NCBI GenBank assembly: GCA_025738555.1
Contig: JAOVFP010000002.1
Location: 248,001-312,000 of the forward strand
Origin: Cyathus striatus
Taxonomy: Eukaryota > Basidiomycota > Agaricomycetes > Agaricales > Nidulariaceae
Direction: 5' to 3'
DNA: 64,000 nucleotides
Shown: positions 23,369 through 34,380 of the stretch, piece by piece
How the letters are laid out: every line of letters begins with the position of its first letter
Numbering within the stretch: the stretch's first letter is position 1
Program-made: the position numbers and the translations under genes
The notes under the pieces: generated by a model
What the model saw: the letters and a program-made list of their open reading frames with translations, nothing else
The model's database searches: none
What the model was told of the DNA's origin: nothing

Positions 23369-26300
23369 AAATCAGCACGAAACAATTGGAACAATAAGCA
23401 GATGTATTACCCAATTTAGAATTTTCTAATGCATCTGACACATCACATATTTTATGGCATATTCTAATTGTTACAAAAATCGGGATGTACCATATTTACA
23501 TGAACCTGATTTAGGCCTGTCTGAGGTGTTAAGTGCCTATTCCACTCTGTGGATTAGCCTGAGAAAGGTCACGTGCATATCGGCAGCTCCCATTGAGATA
23601 TAGCATTGGCAAGATACACAAGACCAAGGCACATGCTAGTCTTACAAATGTTGTCGATCCTGTTGTTTATGTAGAACTTCCGAGTACTTTGTCTACGCTG
23701 GGCACTTTCAGATATCGGAAGGTGCTCGGGTTGGCGTCTATGTCACCTGAAAAGATGTCACTTAGTTACATTTGGAATCGTTGTGTATTACTTAGTAGTA
23801 ATCATTTATAGTTCTTGACATACGAGCTATTATCGTCTATTGTAATAATATGTATTAAATTAAATAAAGAAGTAGGGCCGACAAGCGGCATTGCCCACTA
23901 CCTTATGAGAATTTGTGTGTAAGTCATCTTGTTATATACTCCTACTTGAACAAACAATCTTCACATCCACACAATGTGGTACTGAAAGTCGTAAAATTGT
24001 GGCTCCATTTTTACTTACATACATTGTATATACATAGCTGATGTACAAAAAAAGTTTGTGGCTTTGAAGTTTCTGATAGTTCATATATTGAAACATTATG
24101 TGATTTCATAGAATATGTTTTGTGATTCTTATTCCAGTATGCATAGGTCATGACAAGAAGTCGAAGAACATTAATGTGTATTTTCTTTGTAAGTGTCAAC
24201 ATCCTCATTTTCTCATGATGCATTCACTCGATCTTGGTGACCTAGAGATGAATGTACAAAACAACAATAGAATATGGTTTTCTCATGCAATACCTCAATT
24301 ACCTTCAGCATGAGATTGACAGCCTGGAGAATCAGGGCTGTTCGATATGTTGAGCGACTCGGTAATGTAATGTATCTTGTCTCAAGGAGACTATCGACTC
24401 GTCTCGCAATTAGGAGTACTTATTATAATTCTTACATTCTAATCAGATCGGATTTTGTGCAGTGGATATAGCATATACCCAACATGATAAGTGCCATTCC
24501 TGTCACCCGAAGGCTGAAGATGCTACTGCATTACCAATCGAAAAACACTCTCACACCAAGAGTAGGAGCAGCAAGCGGAGAGGCAGCGTCTGTCAACTAC
24601 GTGATGTACCTAGACACCACTAAAATAGCTATATTTCACACGTAACGATGAGAGCTGACGCAAAGAGAAAGGTAAGTGTAGTGTAAACAGTAATAGAAAG
24701 ATTCTGTCGAAAAGAAACGATTCAAAAGAGATAGTAAGAGTATCAAGAGAGAAAATAACCTTGCATAAGGAGACTTCGAGGTAAGCCTAGCCTTACTATT
24801 GCACGAGCACGAGCAAAAGTAATTGAGTGAATTGAATTAGATTCAATACTGAAAGAACCAGGTCGACATACCCAAGTTCAAACAGCTGGTTCCAGTACCT
24901 CCTCATTTAATAGACGTGTGTTTTGCAAATCTTCGGTCCTAATTGTCCTCTATCTATAATGTGCAGGGGTAGAAGAAGTTAAGAAGAGGCTGAGAATACA
25001 TACCAGCCAATTCTTGACTAAAGATAAGCCTGACATTTTGACACTTTATCCAACTCTTTCAGATCCACAATTGTCGTTCCCTGCAATTTTCCATACTTCG
25101 TATACCAGCAGAAAACACGGAGCTAATTTCAGCAATGGATTAATGACATATCGAGGCTCATCAACAATCACAAGCACCATCTGTGGAAGGCTGAAGAGGA
25201 GGGATGTTGGCTAAGGTGTGGAACATTTGATATAATGTGTGGCATTGATGAAACTGTGCCTCCGGTGTTGAGATGGTGGGGGTGGTTAGCGAAGGGGACT
25301 TGTGATGCGCCAGGTGTCGTAGTGTGGGTGTCGAGGTTGAAGAAGCCTACAATGGAGACGTACGTGTGGGTGGAGTGAGTTTTAAAATTTGAAACGTTGA
25401 TGGGAGTTTGCAGGAGAGGTTGGGAGCCAGTACCAGGGAAGAAGGTTGATAGAAAGTGGGCAGTGGTAAAGAACAGGGAGTTTGAGCAATATAAATATCA
25501 GAGGCGGAACAGAACAAGCCGCAAACTGGATCATTATGGATTCATCTGTGGGTGGGGAGGCATAACGCGAGTTCTATAGGCACGATTAGAGATTTTGAAA
25601 CATACGTAATGAGAGGCTATGGAGGAAATGGTTATTACTAGCGAGGGAGTGCAAGAGTGATGTAGAGCAGGGATATAGCAAGATGAAGATGCTCTATAAA
25701 TTTGAATCAGGAGTAGGAATGAATGTTGTTCACAATGATCGTACCCCCTTTGCAGCAGAACAGCCAGCTTAGTTCCTCCATCATCTGATCCCCCATTCCC
25801 AATCCCTTCCTCCTTCACCCATAGAAACATTAATCCAAATGCACATTCGATGCATTGAGGTAAGAGTTAGTCCACAAGTCGCAAGTGTGATACCTGATCA
25901 CTATACTCATACATTAAAACGTTCAGACCAGGCCAATGATGAAGAATATGACCGGCTCAATCAAGCATTCATCTGTGGATAGTATGGGGATTTTCAGAAT
26001 CTTTGAACAAAAATATAGAAGAGAATGTGCGATACATGAAAGAGTAGCCTAATTCCACCTATGTCGAGCATCAATGGAAGCTATGTGAATGTGAAGAACA
26101 GATCATGAACCTTGTACAGACATTAGCCTTGGATCCATTTTACCATTATCCAACAATGGAAGCCAACATGCAAATGGAGGTGGTGGACAACGCAGCGGCG
26201 CAGAGCAGGAACTTCAGACCGGGTAAGAAGCGGTGATGTTGTGTCACCAAGGGGGCTGAGACCTGACAACGTGTACAACTTTTCCAGCAGAGATGGTGCA

Positions 26301-26559
26301 GTTGGGGTCGATACTCGATTGATTGTAAGAATAGGAGTGGGAAAGGGCGAATGAGAGGGATGTACAACGACTGGTACGAAGGGATCTTGGAACTTTTGGT
26401 TGTTCAGTTGCATGTTGATATCAAGTGATCAATTGATCTGTGTCTCAACCAATCACAGAGCGTAATGGGGCTTCGGCCAATCATATTGCCAGAAAGTGAG
26501 ATCCCGACCGCGATCCACAAATTGACTTATAGGGTAATCCAGAGGTCCCTATAACCCAA
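23369..26559. other. no gene recognised
   Basis: Several frames of 60-98 codons without motifs. The stretch 24960-26110 is more purine-rich and may be a decayed element or gene, but no domain could be read. Confidence 0.3.
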
Positions 26560-26575
26560 CTACCTTAAAAGGTAG
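26560..26575. repeat. CTACCTTTTAAGGTAG repeat, reverse copy
   Basis: Reverse-orientation copy of the dispersed palindromic repeat. The AGGACCCC element at 26579 has inserted at its edge: the repeat's outer bases GGTAGTGG form the 8-bp duplication and reappear after the element followed by GAAT, as in the uninterrupted copy at 33066-33091. Confidence 0.6.
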
Positions 26576-26578
26576 TGG

Positions 26579-27774
26579 AGGACCCCCGAAAATCCCTACT
26601 AAAGTTAGATCCCGGAAAAAAATATTCGTGTCCGGATTGAATTTCCAAATTTTCGCAAAATTTGTCCGGATAGCGTCTATGTCCACGCCGGGGTCCCCAG
26701 ATTGTGTCCGGATTAGTGATGTAAGTTCCAAAAATTGCTATTTTACCAAATTTTCTTTTGTTCTTTGACGAAATATAGCTTCCGGAGAAACTTGAGTATT
26801 GATAGAGTGTGTATTTTAGCGAGTTGAGTACAGGAATCTACCTAAAGAGACATAAGCTGCAGTTGATATAATTTACTAATAGTCTTCATCATCAGAATTG
26901 TGCCCATTTTATCTTCTAGTATTGAAAATCTTCTGTGCTTCAGCAAGCTGAGATTTTTGAGATGGGTTTCTACTAGATAAGAGCTATTGCAGTTACATAA
27001 ACTACATAGCTCTATGTTGTCATGTCCTTTTTCCTAATGTAGCGAGTGATTTCTAGGACAAAATAAGTGTTAGTGATTTGGATAGAGGATAGAGGATGTG
27101 AAATGTCAAAGGGAACTGCAAGATAAGTACAGTAGCAGTGACGAACACTTCACAAACTGAGGACGAAATACGGAACTTCAGGTAGAGTGTGAGAGACAGG
27201 GTATTGAATTGCGGTAGAGCAGATATAAAAATTTATATGTAACGAAAGGACCTAAATGCTGTACAGTACGATGGAGTTAAACGACTGTGCTCAGACAAAA
27301 AATGAGAAATCCAACATAGCCTGAAAGAATAAAAATGAAAACCGAGTAATTTCATTGAGTTGAAGAGTGGCTTGCCCAAGCTCCGGGTGGCAGGGTTCGG
27401 AGTGTTGGATAGCAGTGTCATATTTACTACTCTTGAATATCGGTTCAGTCTTCGTGGACGTCCATTTGAAGGAAAGTGCAAGGAGGATTTTCGGAGATGG
27501 TGAGATACAGACTGATACAGATAAAACCAATGACCGGAAATTTCTACAGCGGTGTGGTGAAAAATAAGTAATGTTGGCGTCACCTACCGGGTCATTTTTG
27601 TCCGGACAGGGATCATACAGCCGAAAGTATGACCACTAATGTCCGGATAGGTGATCAAAGAATGTTGGTCTCCAGCCCCCAAAAGTGTCCGGATTGCGTC
27701 AAAGTTCCGGGGCCTACGGCCCCAGTTTTTGTCTGGATTGGCATCTAAGCATGGTAGAGATTTTCGGGGGTCCT
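26579..27774. mobile_element. TIR DNA transposon, AGGACCCC family, copy 2 (1,196 bp)
   Basis: Inverted termini AGGACCCCCGAAAATCC and AGGACCCCCGAAAATCT are flanked by a perfect 8-bp duplication GGTAGTGG (26571-26578 and 27775-27782). Subterminal regions are full of TCCGGA motifs (at least four per side), replacing the TATCCGACCT motifs of copy 1. It is therefore a different family with the same terminal signature. No coding frame longer than 116 codons is present and none is recognised; it is non-autonomous. Confidence 0.8.
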
Positions 27775-27937
27775 GGTAGTGGGAATAATGGATATATTTC
27801 GTGACACACCGGTATTTTGATATACGGGATTCATAAGTACATATATTCAATAGGCTGAGTCAGAAGTTATATGAATAACACATTCAATGAATTGTATAGT
27901 ACAGTGAATCTGAGTCAATTCGAATGAGGTCTAAAAC

Positions 27938-27951
27938 ATATATATATATAG
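27938..27951 (+). promoter_or_regulatory. TATA-like tract upstream of the 218-residue gene
   Basis: An alternating TA tract lies about 60 bp before the ATG at 28005, at a plausible core-promoter distance. Nothing else in the upstream region suggests regulation. Confidence 0.4.
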
Positions 27952-28004
27952 TGTGCCTCTCGCAGCACTCAAACAGCATTTCGATCAGAACACAACACTA
28001 AAAC

Positions 28005-28661
28005 ATGGACCTTACATTTCATCCTGACGACTACAAGGATGTACATCCCGACTTCTTTCATGATTTAGAAAAAAGACCAACCAAAGTAAACCTTCATCCA
28101 AACACTACACTACCAACATTCATCACTCACTATCCCACTTCAAAGGAATGGATAGATCGTGCAACCGGTCATGGTTCCTTTGACGAACTCCCAGAAGGAC
28201 TACGCGTTAGAGAATTTCAAGGACCAGCATGGCATCCTCCCCGATTCTTATACGGCATCTATGTCGACCGGGATAAATTCATTGACCTGATGAAAGATAA
28301 TGGTGTTCTTGTCATGAAGACAAACACAGAAGAAGATGAAAATCTCATTGATAGATGGAAAACATTGTCTGCGCTATGGAAGAAAATGAGGGACGACCTT
28401 CAGCTTGAGCACCTGAACCCGCTGCTTGATATTGAAGTCGATGAAACGCTGGGCAGTGAGCCGGTGCTTTTACGATTCTTTACATCCTATGAACAAGTAT
28501 CCCGTCCACAGAAAGAGGTGGGAAAGTTGATTCAATGCTACTTGAAGCTCGAGGAACCCCCGAAGTGGTACTTTGATAGATCCCACATGTGCCGATGGAA
28601 CTATGGACCATATGGTCCTTACACTACTCTTACTCCTGAATTATGTACGAGAGAGCAGTAG
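28005..28661 (+). CDS. conserved-looking intronless protein of 218 residues, function unknown
   Basis: A single open frame with a good fungal start context and a TA-rich core promoter about 60 bp upstream. The protein is acidic and soluble. It has no signal peptide or membrane segment, with charged N-terminal repeats of Asp/His/Pro and a region LRVREFQGPAWHPPRF that looks like a structured core. I do not recognise a family. It is intact, unlike its surroundings, and is immediately preceded by a TIR element (ending 27774) and followed 64 bp later by a copy of the palindromic repeat. It may therefore be a host orphan gene or a gene carried by a larger mobile segment. Confidence 0.6.
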   Translation: MDLTFHPDDYKDVHPDFFHDLEKRPTKVNLHPNTTLPTFITHYPTSKEWIDRATGHGSFDELPEGLRVREFQGPAWHPPRFLYGIYVDRDKFIDLMKDNGVLVMKTNTEEDENLIDRWKTLSALWKKMRDDLQLEHLNPLLDIEVDETLGSEPVLLRFFTSYEQVSRPQKEVGKLIQCYLKLEEPPKWYFDRSHMCRWNYGPYGPYTTLTPELCTREQ

Positions 28662-29897
28662 TGACATACTAAATTGATATCATCTTCTTTATTCGATACT
28701 TACCGTAATTATGTGTGCTATTCCCTACCTTTTAAGGTAGTTGGGTTACGATAGGGGTCGTCAAGTTGAACTTGTTACGGTACTTATTTGAACCGCGACA
28801 AATAGAACGTTGTAATTATGTATCCCACTGAGGCACGACAGAGCCATATAATAGCATAGGTATCTTCTTAGATCCCGGTTATATATATATAATATAACAA
28901 CATACAACTTCAAGCAGATAGGAGACTCCACCCAGCGGACATATAGATTCCTTTAACAATGTCTCCACAGGAAGATATATGACCAAGGGATAGGCTGGTG
29001 ATTGCATAGAAGGTAATGTAACGTTGACGGAAGTCAACATAACGTCACCCACACGTCATCTCACTTCCAACTCACTTCAACGTCTTTTCATATCCAATCG
29101 CGATATTAACCGGAGGGAAGATGCTAAATTGTTTGACAGTGGCTTGATAGACGTTGAAATTTAAAGAATTGAGGTTTCTTAGGATAATATTTGACCTAAA
29201 AAGATCGATATGTTTTGTCGTTGGAATAGAATTGCGAGGACTCCGAGGAGTCCGCTATGACGCACGCTGCATACTCTCTCATGTCCTTTGTTCGGCTTTG
29301 GTTTCGGCCTTACATTAAAGCAAAGGCAAATAGAAGAATCAACCATAAATTAACAAAGTCAACCAGGCACATGTTAGCTGTCAATTTGAACCATCGAGGA
29401 ACGCGTGGCGAAAGTTCTAGTGCGGGGCTATCTTACGGTAGCTTTCGATCGTATCTTTTCAGCTGTCCCATACTTCTCTCATAACACCTGTTTCTTATTC
29501 ATTATCAGCCTACAGGATACAGGCTTTATGCCGAAATTTGACTTCAAAATGGTAAAAGTATGTTACTATGTACCGGAAATACGCCGAAGAATCCAATCTT
29601 GAACCTGAATGTGAATTTGAACAACGTGGCGCATTCGGTTCTTGTAATGATTATTAGCTTCTTTCCTCATGAACAGTAGGACCGTGATCAATTAAACCTA
29701 GAAGCCGAAACGGATCCTGTTCTCTTCGTTGAATTGCACTATAAATGACGTAAGCTTGTTGCATCCGCTCAGTCTCCGGTCTGAATCTTCTGTCACACGA
29801 AGTTCAACCAACCATTTGATTCTTCTCTCTTCTCTTCTCTCTACTCCTCTTCCTTATGACCCACTCCTGGTGATCTTCACGACGCTTAACGATCATA
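28662..29897. other. intergenic; palindromic repeat and CT-rich promoter tract
   Basis: Contains the repeat copy at 28725-28740, and a TATATATATA box with a short downstream ATG frame of seven codons at 28958, possibly a promoter and first exon remnant. A CT-rich tract at about 29820-29865 just upstream of the next gene is typical of fungal core promoters. No gene is supported. Confidence 0.35.
28725..28740. repeat. CTACCTTTTAAGGTAG repeat, copy 3
   Basis: Identical 16-bp core with flanks ATTCC before and TTGGGTTA after, shared with the copies at 1317 and 33076. It lies 64 bp downstream of the stop codon of the 218-residue gene. Confidence 0.55.
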
Positions 29898-31796
29898 ATG
29901 CCTATCGCCTCTTTCCTCGACCCCATACTCTCAGTCAAGGCAAACGCAGTTAAAAACATCGTATTCCGGGCTGCAACCCTCCTCCTCCAATACACCGTCT
30001 TTCGCATATTCTCCTATCTAGCGTTCCAGTCCAATGCGTACACGTCATACCTCATGCTCATGGAAGATCTCTTCCAGAAGTTCTTCTACATCTCCTCTCG
30101 TCGCCTAGGGCGAAACTCCCTCATCGTTCTTGGATTCGCACTCCTCTTCCCCGCTTCGACGCTCTACGACACGCTACTATGGGCCCTCGATTCACCGGGA
30201 TACGTCGCGAGAACATCGCTCGCCAGCGGCACCGTGTCCGATAAACTACTCGAAAGCCCAGGGTACATCATCACCGTCTCCGACCCCCCGGAGAACCTAA
30301 ACGCAATCGACATCGGGCAGACAGTATCCGCCAACCTCTTTAACCCCGGCTCAAACCTCTCACTCCCGGGTATCTACTCCCCTGGACCCAAAGAGGCCCT
30401 TCCCGCCCCACAATCCCTGTCTCAGACCGTCCTCCCACGGATCTGGCTAGATCAGAATGGATTCTCAGTCGGATCGGATGTCGTATGGCCTTCACTCGCC
30501 AGTTCCCAGCCCTGCAACGTGTCGAACATCGATAACAACCACCTGCGATGGAACTGCAGCATCTCCAATACGGATGCAGTAGCGTTGTGGGCTCGTCCGG
30601 CTGGCAATCCGCGGGTGTGGTGGGATAGTAGACAGGTGACGCCAGATGATATGACACCGGATCTGAAGGAGAATGCTTGGTATTCCTTGGGCCGGTACGG
30701 TGATACCGCGGCGATGAGGCAGGTGTTCACAGTGACGAAGGATAATCGACGACATACTTTCCTGGAGAACGTAATGAAAGTCTCTATGTTGACTTACTTC
30801 CCCCCGTTCCAAAACCACGACGTCATAGATCTCATACGGAGGATATGGGATGACGATCCTACGTTCCCTGTCTCCCCCAACCCAGACTCCGTCGCGCAAG
30901 TCATCAATGCCGTCCAAATACAAAACAGCAGCTTCTCGTTGGGGTACCTTACACAGCAAGACTACGGCGTCCACGCATTCAGCATGGATGTGCTTAACAT
31001 CGCCAACACCAGCACCACCCCGTCCTTCGCGAACTTCAGAATCATCACGTCAAATATCACTTTAATCCTCTCAGAAACGATCGACACCTCCCCCGTTTCT
31101 TTCGCGTCGTGCCCTTCAGGACCATATGTCAATTTAGCTTACGGAGGGCGTGTTAGGTCGACAACATGCGATACGTCAGGTGTTCCACGCAATGATTCTC
31201 TTAGCGGCTTCTTAGGGCAATTCGACACCTCTTCTGTGCTGATGTTCACGAATGCACTAGGGGACGGATCGACAAATAGTAGTGATAGTGCATTTAGTAC
31301 TACCGGGCTAAATTGGTACGAGTTCCACGTGAATGATATCGATAACGCTCTCCTATCTCGTGCGTTCGTTCTGGGAGGGGACCCTTCGAATACGCAGGTG
31401 CTTGCGAACACGCTTGAGCCGGCTTTATCTTATCTCCAGCTTATACTTATCTGTGTCCCTGCCTTATTCGCTGTCTTTGCGTGGTTACTTATGTCGGGAA
31501 CCAACAGAAAATCGTACTACAAGTCATCCTTCTTCTCAGCGGTGTGCACCACCACTCATATTACCGACGGGAAATGCGTGCGAGTAGAGTACCTCCGCAA
31601 TCCGCCAGAGATAGAACTGAGAGTGTCGAGGAACGAGCATGTGGTTGTTGGAACGCCTGGTAGAGGGACACTGGCGACTGTAGGTCCCAACGAGGTAGTT
31701 GCGTTTGCGATGAATATGGAGCCGTTTTTAAGGTCTCCTGCTTCGATGGCGTATTTAGAGGGGAATGATAATGCTAGTGAGCCTAGGGCTATATAG
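29898..31796 (+). CDS. large single-exon membrane protein with a long extracytosolic domain (632 residues)
   Basis: One uninterrupted frame. A hydrophobic helix at about residues 74-95 (SLIVLGFALLFPASTLYDTL) and a second at about 510-532 (LILICVPALFAVFAWLL) bracket roughly 415 residues rich in potential N-glycosylation sites (NLS, NVS, NCS, NSS, NTS, NIT, NDS), so this part is probably extracellular or lumenal. The roughly 95-residue tail after the second helix is probably cytosolic. An initial amphipathic segment holds further hydrophobic residues. Intronless architecture of this kind is common for lineage-specific membrane proteins of Agaricomycetes. No catalytic motif is seen. Codon use is GC-richer than in the surrounding transposon DNA, and there is no damage. 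Confidence 0.75.
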   Translation: MPIASFLDPILSVKANAVKNIVFRAATLLLQYTVFRIFSYLAFQSNAYTSYLMLMEDLFQKFFYISSRRLGRNSLIVLGFALLFPASTLYDTLLWALDSPGYVARTSLASGTVSDKLLESPGYIITVSDPPENLNAIDIGQTVSANLFNPGSNLSLPGIYSPGPKEALPAPQSLSQTVLPRIWLDQNGFSVGSDVVWPSLASSQPCNVSNIDNNHLRWNCSISNTDAVALWARPAGNPRVWWDSRQVTPDDMTPDLKENAWYSLGRYGDTAAMRQVFTVTKDNRRHTFLENVMKVSMLTYFPPFQNHDVIDLIRRIWDDDPTFPVSPNPDSVAQVINAVQIQNSSFSLGYLTQQDYGVHAFSMDVLNIANTSTTPSFANFRIITSNITLILSETIDTSPVSFASCPSGPYVNLAYGGRVRSTTCDTSGVPRNDSLSGFLGQFDTSSVLMFTNALGDGSTNSSDSAFSTTGLNWYEFHVNDIDNALLSRAFVLGGDPSNTQVLANTLEPALSYLQLILICVPALFAVFAWLLMSGTNRKSYYKSSFFSAVCTTTHITDGKCVRVEYLRNPPEIELRVSRNEHVVVGTPGRGTLATVGPNEVVAFAMNMEPFLRSPASMAYLEGNDNASEPRAI

Positions 31797-31856
31797 TTTA
31801 GTTTTATTTATTGTACTTAGATTTGCTTTGCAACATTGCTTTGAATATGTAATAGA

Positions 31857-32380
31857 TTACGATGAACGCTCGTGTTTCACATGTGCTTCCACTACAAGAA
31901 CTGTCATTGAGGTTCGGTCGAGGAAGTGTTCTTCGTCCGGGGAGGCGAGCTGAGGTGAGATTAGTTCTGTGGATAAGTGAAAGAAGGGTGTGTTAAACCT
32001 TTAGAAACCCTTCGTCTGTGGTCATTTCCTGGAAATCTTCCAATTTGTCTGCGATCATCTCTCCCATGGCGTCGTATGGAGCTATCGGATATCCGGCAGC
32101 TGCGAGCACACTTGTTTCTTGTTGCAAGACATGGAACTATTATACGACGTGAGTAAAACGTCCGATTTGTGTTTTTGAGTTTGCTCGTACCTGCGTGTAA
32201 CGGACTATATTCCGCTTTACGATATCCAATGAAGAGATAATTTCAGCATGTTTGGTTCCCCTAGTTGCATGTAAGTTAATAGACGTGTATTGGATCTGAT
32301 AGCGCGTACCAGTGTTCAACGAATTGTTCGTGAGTGATATCGGGGCGGCGTCTAAACAGACCAATAACTCGGACGGGCAT
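31857..32380 (-). CDS. EthD-domain protein, copy 3 (altered intron-2 acceptor)
   Basis: Minus-strand exons 32380-32310, 32260-32191, 32136-31999 and 31949-31857. The first, second and fourth match copies 1 and 2 in length, and the protein begins MPVRVIGLFRRRPDITHEQF. At intron 2 the acceptor used in the paralogues (GCAG|G) has become GCAA|G. The AG created one base later would shift the frame. An AG 18 bases upstream keeps the frame and adds six residues, FHVLQQ, giving about 123 residues. So it is either a functional variant with a six-residue insertion or an early pseudogene. An in-frame upstream ATG at 32527 exists but is not supported by the paralogues. The TATA motif is at 32560-32554. 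Confidence 0.65.
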
Positions 32381-32553
32381 GATGGAGTTGTATGGACTGA
32401 GAGACATCTTTGACGTTGTTATATAGGCGGATTTGAAACCCCATCGGACTTGATTGTTATCAACGCCATGCGCTTGAAATACACAATTCCCATTTTGAAT
32501 CGGTATATACTTAGATTGCATTTTCAAACAGGAGACAAGTAGTCTAGTAAGCC

Positions 32554-32560
32554 TTATATA
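32554..32560 (-). promoter_or_regulatory. TATA box of EthD gene copy 3
   Basis: TATATAA on the minus strand with the GCC context of the other copies inverted in place. It lies about 174 bp from the homologous start codon, farther than in copies 1 and 2, so the leader has expanded. Confidence 0.45.
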
Positions 32561-32691
32561 GGCTCATGTCCGTAAATATCATTAGTACGAATTTCATGCG
32601 TGAGGGTCAGGATCGAGTTAACCAAGAGTCAACTTCTCAAGTTCTACTGAGTTAGCTCAATAGAGACCAAGAGATTCCTGTACAACCTTCG

Positions 32692-33069
32692 TTACACTAT
32701 GAAAGTGCTAAAGGGCTCCAGCGGTACTTTCTTCATGGAAGCTACCCAGTCACCCCACGGAAAATATTTTCTCGCTGTACAACATGATAACCCACATCCT
32801 TTAAAATTTTCTAGCACTGTTCCCTTTGGATTATCGAATGTCTTTAGATTCAGGCTCTTCACAAGGTTGTATGTTGCCAGGGAGTTTCCATTGCAACTCT
32901 GATACTGAGTTGTTCCCAAGAGTGCTGTTACATCTTGCAATCTATTCTGCCATTGTTGACGACATCTCATCTGCCCAAAGAATTGTCGGAATGTTAAAAT
33001 GAAGTCTTACCCAAGGAAGAAAGAGGTGTTGTGGTAAGATCTCGGCAGCACGCTCGATGAACATAGATA
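32692..33069 (-). pseudogene. 3' fragment of BTB-domain gene (copy F)
   Basis: Exon 32970-32692 (93 codons) and the last 59 bases of the previous exon (33069-33011, ending ILPQHLFLPW) remain, joined by a 40-nt intron. The exon has the length, WV-x-SM-KK near the C-terminus and cysteine pairs of the last exon of copy C (33707-33429). The whole BTB domain is missing. The break lies exactly at the palindromic repeat 33076-33091, so the repeat or a larger element replaced the 5' part of the gene. Confidence 0.65.
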
Positions 33070-33075
33070 TTCCCA

Positions 33076-33091
33076 CTACCTTTTAAGGTAG
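33076..33091. repeat. CTACCTTTTAAGGTAG repeat, copy 4 (uninterrupted site)
   Basis: Same core and flanks as the interrupted copy at 26560. Read in the reverse direction, the order is ACCCAACTACC, core, GTGGGAAT, which equals the two flanks of the 26579-27774 element once one 8-bp duplication is removed. It abuts the truncated BTB fragment. Confidence 0.6.
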
Positions 33092-33428
33092 TTGGGTATT
33101 AGGGACGTTTGAACAGCCGGATACGGTAATTTGAGGATCTTGGATAAGATCTCAACCCGATTCAAATTGGCTGGAGTAGTTTTTGAATTCTTGTGGCGCG
33201 TGTGACTATAAGATCATAAATTTAATGTGGTTGTCTGGCGTTCTATAGAATTGCGCCAGAGCGCATCATTTCCCAATTAGGTCTGTCACGCATATGTAAA
33301 TTTCCTATTGGCTGAGAGGATATTTACATTGTGTGCGTATAAGGAAGAACCACATCAGGAATGCGGGAGTTAATTCTCAACCTTCCTGCTTCTTTAACCT
33401 AATCTAATAAAACCTATTGACTGTTCCC

Positions 33429-34380
33429 TCAGAAAAAATTGCTAAACGGATCCACCGTCTTCTTCATCTCGTCGATCTCCATCACCCACTGATCAAACTT
33501 GTCTGCGCTGCAATAGCCGCAATTATACTCATCGTAAACCTTCTTAACTAATTCCTTCATCGGAATAGTGAGAGCCCTTAAATCCAAGCTGTACATAAGT
33601 TTCCGGAGTATTTCGCAGTTACCGTAGCCGCATTTATGGCTGTTATTCGCCCCTAGTTTCATCAATGCGGTGTGCAAAATGTCCTTCCATTGCTCACGGT
33701 ACAACACCTGAGTGACGAGTGTATTAGAAATTCATGTCCAGGATGTACTTGCAGATGAAGACTGGTACCCATGAAAGATGGAGATGTGGAGGTAAAATCT
33801 GTATTACGCTCCCGATAGACATGGATATTACGAGGGGCGCCGCGACGTCGACAACTTCTTTATACCCATGCTTAGCTGCGTAACCCATGATATGCTCCGC
33901 ATGTTGATTTGCCTCCAGAAATTTTCTATATCAATGCATAAGCCCAGCAATGAAGGCGACAGTAACTGCGAGTACTGACAGCATCCGAATATGACAAATA
34001 TTCATCGCCGAAAATACTTCATACTTCTCTGCTGCCTCTGCCAAGTGGTCTAACACTTCGAAGGCGGAGTCAGAAAGGCTGGGATGACGCTGTGGGTATA
34101 TGAACTGGAATAGAAGATCTAGCGTCTCTGACGATTCCTGTAGCGTAACCACCTCTTTCTCGTCCGCCCTGAACTCTGCTGGAGGAAATGCGCCTGTGTG
34201 GGTTTCAAGATTTTTTCTGTGGATTGAAAATAGAACGTTATCTGACGATCGGAACACTACGTCTGCATCTACAGCGTTAACTAATAGATATGAATGATTA
34301 GCTTATAAAAGAAGCACTACAATACTCAGCGTACATCGTCCAGACTGACTTGGCGCTGGCGTCTGTATTGTGAGCGACAT
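33429..34380 (-). pseudogene. BTB/POZ-domain protein with one in-frame TGA (copy C)
   Basis: Minus-strand exons 34380-34335, 34280-33769 and 33707-33429 (introns of 54 and 61 nt) would give about 278 codons. After a short Thr/Pro/Ser-rich leader, the BTB fold begins with DADVVFRSSDNVLFSIHRKNLE and continues to MNICHIRM. An in-frame TGA at 33931-33933 then interrupts just before the KFLEANQ helix. The rest, including a C-terminal cysteine-rich region (CGYGNC, CGYCSADKF), stays open, so it is a young pseudogene or needs readthrough. BTB proteins act as dimerising adaptors, often for Cullin-3. In Agaricomycetes they form very large families of unknown individual function. Confidence 0.7.
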
